In this document: positions 60,054 to 64,000 of the stretch, piece after piece
Position numbering within the stretch: the stretch's first letter is position 1
Layout of the letters: each line of letters starts with the position of its first letter
Assembly: GCF_005222755.1 (NCBI RefSeq)
Contig: NZ_STGD01000001.1
Coordinates: 434,001-498,000 of the forward strand
Source of the DNA: Roseomonas sp. HF4
GTDB lineage: Bacteria > Pseudomonadota > Alphaproteobacteria > Acetobacterales > Acetobacteraceae
Reading direction: 5' to 3'
Length of the DNA: 64,000 nt
The notes under the pieces: generated by a model
Told to the model about the DNA's origin: nothing
What the model saw: the letters and a program-made list of their open reading frames with translations, nothing else
Database searches by the model: none
Translations under genes and position numbers: made by a program

Positions 60054-60232
60054 TCCAGGCTTCCCGCGGCCGCTCCGTTTCCCATAGTCGCTTTCGCCGC
60101 TGCAATCACGCATGCGGGCCACGCGAGTCCTATCGACGCCGCGCGATCGCTTCGCCATGATCGCCCCCGCCGCGGCCGCGACGACGCGACACGAGGACCG
60201 GACGACATCCGTCGCGCACGCGGGGGACGCCC

Positions 60233-61129
60233 ATGCCGACCATTGCGTACCAGTCGTTCAACGCGAATTCGAGCTCGGCCCACGGGCTGGCGTCGATTGC
60301 GAACCAGGGCTTCACCCGCGACACCAACGCGCACGCGACGGGCAAGGGCCACCAGGCGCTGGTGCTGCCGCACAATCCGCAGAACCTGCAGGACGCCTAC
60401 GAGGGGCCGGCGCATCTCCGGCCGATCGAGACCCTGGCCGGCCCGCAGAGCGTGGGGGCCTTCGGCGCGCAGGTCTCCCTCGCCTTCCAGAACTTCTTCC
60501 GCGCCATCGGCGCGATGCCCGACATCATGGTGGTGGGCGAGTTCGACGCGTCTGACCCGGACTACGGCAACCTGCTGGGCGGCTCGAACATCACGATCAC
60601 GCCGCATCCGGCCAAGAAGGCCTGCCAGTCCTTCACCGCGATCAGCCAGAACCCCGTCGCGTCGAACATCGGCGCCATCAAGCAGGGCGAAGGCTACGTG
60701 GCCTACACCATCGGCGCGATGACGGTCGTATTCGTCCATGTGCCGAACAAGGTCGCGGCGAAGGCGCCCGATACGCAGCAATTCTACCGCAACGTCGCCC
60801 AGTCGCTCGGCGAGCGGGGCAAGACCATCGACCTCTTCATCGGCGACACCAACCAGCCGAGCTTCGGCTTCAGCGCGCAGGCGCTCAACGCGGCCTTCAA
60901 CACCAGCGCCTACGTGAACGCGAGCGGCCAGTCGGGCATCGACAAGTTCGACAACTACAATGTGCAGGAAGGCGGCACGAACAGCACCGGGACCAAGATG
61001 TACGACATCGCCGTCTACCGGTCCGACCTGGTGCGGCTGATCGCCGGGCCTGTCTACATCTCGCAGTCCTCCGGCGCCACGACGGTCACGGACCATTGCG
61101 GGCTCGCGGTCAGGATCGAGCGGAAGTAG
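60233..61129 (+). CDS. Divergent endonuclease/exonuclease/phosphatase-fold protein
   Basis: A 298-residue protein without signal peptide. The order of residues matches the EEP superfamily: SFNANS (8-13, Asn pair), VVGEFD (100-105, E103), VVFVHVPNK (165-173, H169), FIGDTNQ (202-208, D205 and N207), YDIAVYRSD (257-265, D258) and VTDHCGLAV (285-293, D287/H288). These are the metal and catalytic sites of DNase I-like nucleases and phosphatases. The rest is unlike known members, and a Q-H-A-T-G-K-G-H stretch near 36 is odd. It is 180 bases downstream of tRNA-Val. Substrate unknown; could be nucleic acid, lipid or inositol phosphate. Confidence 0.6.
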   Translation: MPTIAYQSFNANSSSAHGLASIANQGFTRDTNAHATGKGHQALVLPHNPQNLQDAYEGPAHLRPIETLAGPQSVGAFGAQVSLAFQNFFRAIGAMPDIMVVGEFDASDPDYGNLLGGSNITITPHPAKKACQSFTAISQNPVASNIGAIKQGEGYVAYTIGAMTVVFVHVPNKVAAKAPDTQQFYRNVAQSLGERGKTIDLFIGDTNQPSFGFSAQALNAAFNTSAYVNASGQSGIDKFDNYNVQEGGTNSTGTKMYDIAVYRSDLVRLIAGPVYISQSSGATTVTDHCGLAVRIERK

Positions 61130-61147
61130 GAGACGCGCCGGCGCCGC

Positions 61148-62314
61148 TCAGTAGGATTTCGGCAGGCCGAGGACACGCTCGGCGAGGTGGCTCAGGATCA
61201 GCTCCCGGCTGACCGGCGCGATCCGCGGGATCAGGCTTTCGCGGAGGTACCGCTCCACGTGGTATTCCTGCGCATAGCCCATGCCGCCATGGGTCATCAC
61301 CGCGGTCTCGGCGGCGGTGAAGCCCGCCTCCCCGGCCAGGTACTTCGCGGCGTTGGATTCCGCGCCGCATTCCTGCCCAGCATCGTACAGCGACGCCGCC
61401 TTCATGGTCATCAGCCAGGCGGCCTCCAGATGCGCCCAGCAGCGCGCCAGCGGATGCTGGATCGCCTGGTTCTGGCCGATCGGGCGGCCGAAGACCTCGC
61501 GCTGCCTCGCATAGTCCGAGGCCCGGCGCAGCGCCGCGTGGCCGATGCCGACCGCCTCGGCCGCGATCAGCATCCGCTCGGGGTTCATCCCGTGCAGGAT
61601 CATGCGGAAGCCCTGCCCTTCCTCGCCGATCCGGTCTTCCGCCGGAATCTCGTAGCCGTCGAAGAACAGCATGTTCGAATCGACGGCGTGGCGGCCCATC
61701 TTCTCGATCAGCCGCACCTCCACCTTCGTGCGGTCGAGCGCGGTGTAGAACAGCGACAGCCCGTCGGTCTTGCGCTTCACCTGGTCGAGCGGCGTGGTGC
61801 GCGCCAGCAGCAGGATCCGGTCGGCGACCTGCGCGGTCGAGATCCAGATCTTCTGCCCGGTCACGACGTAGCGGTCGCCGCGCTTCTCGGCGCGGGTCTT
61901 GAGCTCGGTCGTGTTGAGGCCGGCATTGGGCTCGGTCACGCCGAAGCAGGCCTTCTCCCGCCCCGCGATCAGGGGGGGAAGGAAGCGCCGCTTCTGCGCC
62001 TCGGTGCCGAAGACCACGACGGGGTTGAGCCCGAAGATGTTCATGTGGATGGCCGAGGCGCCGGTCATGCAGGCACCGCTCTCGGCGACCGCGCGCATCA
62101 TCACGGTCGCTTCTTGCATGCCGAGGCCGGCGCCGCCGTAGTCCTCGGGCATGGCGATGCCGAGCCAGCCGCCCTCGGCCATGGCCGCGTGGAACTCGTG
62201 CGGAAAGACGCCGTCGCGGTCGCGCGCAAGCCAATAGGCGTCATCGAAGCGCGCGCAGAGGCGCAGGATCTGCGCGCGCAGCGCCTCCTGGTCGTCCGTC
62301 AGCGAATAGACCAC
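61148..62314 (-). CDS. Acyl-CoA dehydrogenase family protein
   Basis: A 388-residue flavoenzyme. CFGVTEPNAGLNTTELKT (about 118-135) is the FAD and substrate loop, QKIWISTAQVADRILLLAR the middle strand, and the C-terminal VMTHGGMGYAQEYHVERYLRES (about 338-359) carries the FAD-contact and region near the catalytic base. It starts with an N-terminal helical domain (M-V-Y-S-L-T-D-D-Q-E-A-L-R). It oxidises an acyl-CoA to enoyl-CoA and passes electrons to ETF. No other fatty-acid genes are near. Convergent with the EEP-like gene. Usual length. Confidence 0.92.
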   Translation of the reverse strand: MVYSLTDDQEALRAQILRLCARFDDAYWLARDRDGVFPHEFHAAMAEGGWLGIAMPEDYGGAGLGMQEATVMMRAVAESGACMTGASAIHMNIFGLNPVVVFGTEAQKRRFLPPLIAGREKACFGVTEPNAGLNTTELKTRAEKRGDRYVVTGQKIWISTAQVADRILLLARTTPLDQVKRKTDGLSLFYTALDRTKVEVRLIEKMGRHAVDSNMLFFDGYEIPAEDRIGEEGQGFRMILHGMNPERMLIAAEAVGIGHAALRRASDYARQREVFGRPIGQNQAIQHPLARCWAHLEAAWLMTMKAASLYDAGQECGAESNAAKYLAGEAGFTAAETAVMTHGGMGYAQEYHVERYLRESLIPRIAPVSRELILSHLAERVLGLPKSY

Positions 62315-62426
62315 CCTGGCTCCCTTCCCCGCGTTGGCATCGGCTCCGCGGGAACCTGCGGGCGGCGGGGCGGGCGGTCAATGCGCGGACGCCGCCGCAG
62401 GGATGCGGCGGCGTCCGGCCCGTCCG

Positions 62427-63083
62427 TCAGCGGGAGGGCTGCGCCGGCGCGCCCGGCTGGCCGGGCATGCCCGGGCCGCGCGGCCCGCGGGGGCCGTCGC
62501 CGCCGCGGCGGCGCAGCTCATCCCGCGCGAGCGCGCCGTCGGAATCGCGGTCGGCGGCGCGGAAGGCGGCCTCGGCCATCGGGCGCAGTTCGTCGAAGGT
62601 CACGCGGCCGTCGAGGTTGGCGTCGATGAAGCGGAACATCGCCGCGCCGCGTTCCTGCATGCGTGCGCCGCGCCCCTCGGGCGGGCCACGACGGCCTTCG
62701 GGCCGGCGGGACTCGTAGTAGGCGCGCATCTCCTCGATGGTCACGCCGCCGTCGCGGTTGGCGTCCATCTCGGTGAAGCGCCCCTGGAGCCAGGTCATGG
62801 CTTCCTCGCGCGTCACGCGGCCGTCGTTGTTGGCATCGGCGCGGGCGAAGGCCTCGCCCATCGCGAAGCCGCCGCCGCCGTGGCCGTCCTGGCGGCCGTG
62901 GCCATGGTGGTACCCGTAGCCACGCTCGCCGCGCTGCATGCCGGGACCGCCGCCCGGGCCCTGCCCCATCATGGGGCCCGGACCACCGCCCTGGCCCATC
63001 ATCGGCCCCGGCTGGGCCACCGCGAGGCCCACGCCGCCGGCCGTCAACGCCAGTGCCAATGCCGCGATCGTCGTCTTGCGCAT
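62427..63083 (-). CDS. Exported EF-hand calcium-binding protein
   Basis: A 218-residue protein with signal peptide (MRKTT, hydrophobic core, A-V-A-Q cleavage near residue 24). The mature N-terminus has two G-P-M-M-G-Q-G repeats and an H-G-H-G-R-Q-D-G-H-G-G-G low-complexity, His-rich stretch, followed by four EF-hand loops: DANNDGRVTREE, DANRDGGVTIEE, DANLDGRVTFDE and DRDSDGALARDE. The tail is glycine-proline rich. Likely periplasmic calcium-binding. A weak extended -10 (TG-T-TACAAT on the minus strand, 63139-63144) lies about 56 bases before the start. Confidence 0.88.
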   Translation of the reverse strand: MRKTTIAALALALTAGGVGLAVAQPGPMMGQGGGPGPMMGQGPGGGPGMQRGERGYGYHHGHGRQDGHGGGGFAMGEAFARADANNDGRVTREEAMTWLQGRFTEMDANRDGGVTIEEMRAYYESRRPEGRRGPPEGRGARMQERGAAMFRFIDANLDGRVTFDELRPMAEAAFRAADRDSDGALARDELRRRGGDGPRGPRGPGMPGQPGAPAQPSR

Positions 63084-63201
63084 CGTCTAGGTCCTTCCGT
63101 ACTGCGGCCCTCTGCCGCTTCAGGAAGACTGCGCTCCGATTGTAACAGGGCCATTGCCCCCGGGCGGCGAAGGGGTGAGGAAACGTAACACTCCAATTAT
63201 A

Positions 63202-64000
63202 TTATGGGGTGCCGCCTTCTCCAAGGTCCCACCACATCCCGGCGAAGGCGAGGATCCCTTCCCTTGCCGGCGCGATCAGGAAGTGCTCGTCCGGCCCGTG
63301 CTGCTTGCAGCCATTGTAGGAATGCGGGACCCAGACCAGCGGGACATGCAGGTGGTCGACGAACACGTCACCTGGCAGGCCACCCGAGGAGTTCGGGATG
63401 ATCTGGACCTTCTTGCCGAGCGAGGCGGCCATGCTCCCCTGCGCCCAGCGCACCCAGGGGTGGTCGGGATCGGTGCGCGACGCCGGCATGCGCACGAAGG
63501 CGTTCTCGACCGCGATCTCCTGGAAGCCGTGCGCGTCCATGTGGTCGCGCACCGCCTGCGCGAAGGTGGCCGGGTCGCTGTCGACCGTGTAGCGCACCTG
63601 ACAATGCGCCCGCGCATCGGGCGCGACGGCGTTCACCGGGTTCTCCGGCCGGCCGGAGATCATCGCCAGCACGATGAGGCTGTTCCAGCCGTAGATCTTC
63701 TCGGCGCTGGAGAGGCCCGGCTCGCCCCAGCCCGCGTCGATCGTGGCCGCGCCGTCACCGCCGCCGACGGGGCAGCCGTCCAGCACGGCGCGCACCGAAT
63801 TGGGCAGGGACGGCGGCAGGATGCCGCGCACCAGCACGCGGCCGTCGCGGTCCATCATGGTCGTCAGCGCATGCGCCAGCAGGATGGCCGGGTCGCGCGT
63901 CAGCCCGCCCCAATGGCCGGAATGCACGCCGCCCGGGCGGAGCTTCAGCACCAGGTCGAAATGGAAGGTGCCGCGCGTGCCGGTGGCGATGGTCGGGATG
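63202..64000 (-). CDS. M20 family metallopeptidase, C-terminal part
   Basis: The right edge cuts this gene; 265 codons plus stop are in the window, read from the first full codon at 63999. It begins I-P-T-I-A-T-G-T-R-G-T-F-H-F-D-L and LRPGGVHSGHWGGLTRDPAILLAHAL, the start of the M20 dimerisation domain (usually L-H-S-G), and ends with PNSSGGLPGDVFVDHLHVPLVWVPH, where the second metal His and C-terminal domain residues lie, and HGPDEHFLI. Similar to dipeptidase or acetylornithine-type hydrolases. The catalytic N-terminal metal domain is outside the window. EF-hand gene lies upstream on the right side's 3' end; not coupled. Confidence 0.85.
   Translation of the reverse strand, partial: IPTIATGTRGTFHFDLVLKLRPGGVHSGHWGGLTRDPAILLAHALTTMMDRDGRVLVRGILPPSLPNSVRAVLDGCPVGGGDGAATIDAGWGEPGLSSAEKIYGWNSLIVLAMISGRPENPVNAVAPDARAHCQVRYTVDSDPATFAQAVRDHMDAHGFQEIAVENAFVRMPASRTDPDHPWVRWAQGSMAASLGKKVQIIPNSSGGLPGDVFVDHLHVPLVWVPHSYNGCKQHGPDEHFLIAPAREGILAFAGMWWDLGEGGTP

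Noticed and set aside
59979-61129. A genomic island inserted at tRNA-Val
   Set aside because: No integrase gene, no second copy of the tRNA 3' end as an attachment repeat, and only one gene of unusual type lies beside the tRNA before ordinary genes resume.
1-64000. CRISPR arrays or insertion sequences
   Set aside because: No regularly spaced direct repeats, transposase genes or terminal inverted repeats around a coding region were found; the repeated DNA consists of short palindromic intergenic elements.

Overview
The window is a gene-dense stretch of very GC-rich chromosome, probably from an alphaproteobacterium of the Acetobacteraceae (Roseomonas-like). That placement is inference from base composition, the alphaproteobacterial style of ribosomal protein S4, the tripartite tricarboxylate transporter (TctCBA and extra Bug-type binding proteins) and the gene families present. 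No rRNA gene is available to confirm it. Reading frames antisense to genes stay open for long stretches because of the GC content, so genes were chosen by protein-family logic and by how they tile. Many neighbours overlap by exactly four bases (ATGA, GTGA or TTGA), which marks translationally coupled operons.

Layout. 1-3349: start of a cytochrome b561 gene (cut by the window), a DUF429-like protein, a TTC38-type TPR protein, a metallophosphoesterase and a 47-residue membrane peptide. 3375-9784: a catabolic and uptake block with a PanE/ApbA-type dehydrogenase, a creatininase-family amidohydrolase, an M20 amidohydrolase and a divergent tctCBA operon. 9974-16085: thioesterase, GDP-mannose synthesis enzyme (ManC), RecQ helicase with an OmpA-like lipoprotein, a radical SAM protein and an Hsp20 chaperone. 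16275-19624: cydD-cydC. 19717-24800: polysaccharide deacetylase, lipocalin, a four-repeat PPC-domain exported protein, acetyltransferase and SDR. 24868-28558: sulfate activation (cysQ divergent from cysD-cysNC). 28735-33290: a four-gene operon (EamA permease, FAD oxidoreductase, glycosyltransferase-like protein, unknown beta-rich protein) and a cysteine dioxygenase. 33532-39589: methyltransferase, rpsD with a clear promoter and terminator, then cysS-trmJ-hydrolase-bug. 39761-46985: nadE, two small paralogues and gltX in one coupled operon, then a permease and aroG(class II)-pncB. 47099-54092: beta-lactamase-fold hydrolase, flavin monooxygenase, glutathione reductase, maoC-gabD and a cyclase-family hydrolase. 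54105-59894: a Tae4-like amidase, glmS, glmU, gph and a DUF3108 protein. 59979-64000: tRNA-Val(CAC), a divergent nuclease-fold protein, an acyl-CoA dehydrogenase, an EF-hand protein and the C-terminal part of an M20 peptidase.

The most unusual items are: (i) a family of about 120-135 bp intergenic elements, five copies, each built from three GC-rich hairpins and mostly lying between convergent genes; (ii) an orphan protein with the Cys and His-Asp signature of type VI secretion Tae4 amidases, with no secretion or immunity gene nearby; (iii) a divergent endonuclease/exonuclease/phosphatase-fold protein just downstream of tRNA-Val; (iv) two tandem paralogous small proteins of unknown function coupled between nadE and gltX. 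I recognised no transcription-factor gene, integrase, transposase or CRISPR array in the 64 kb.
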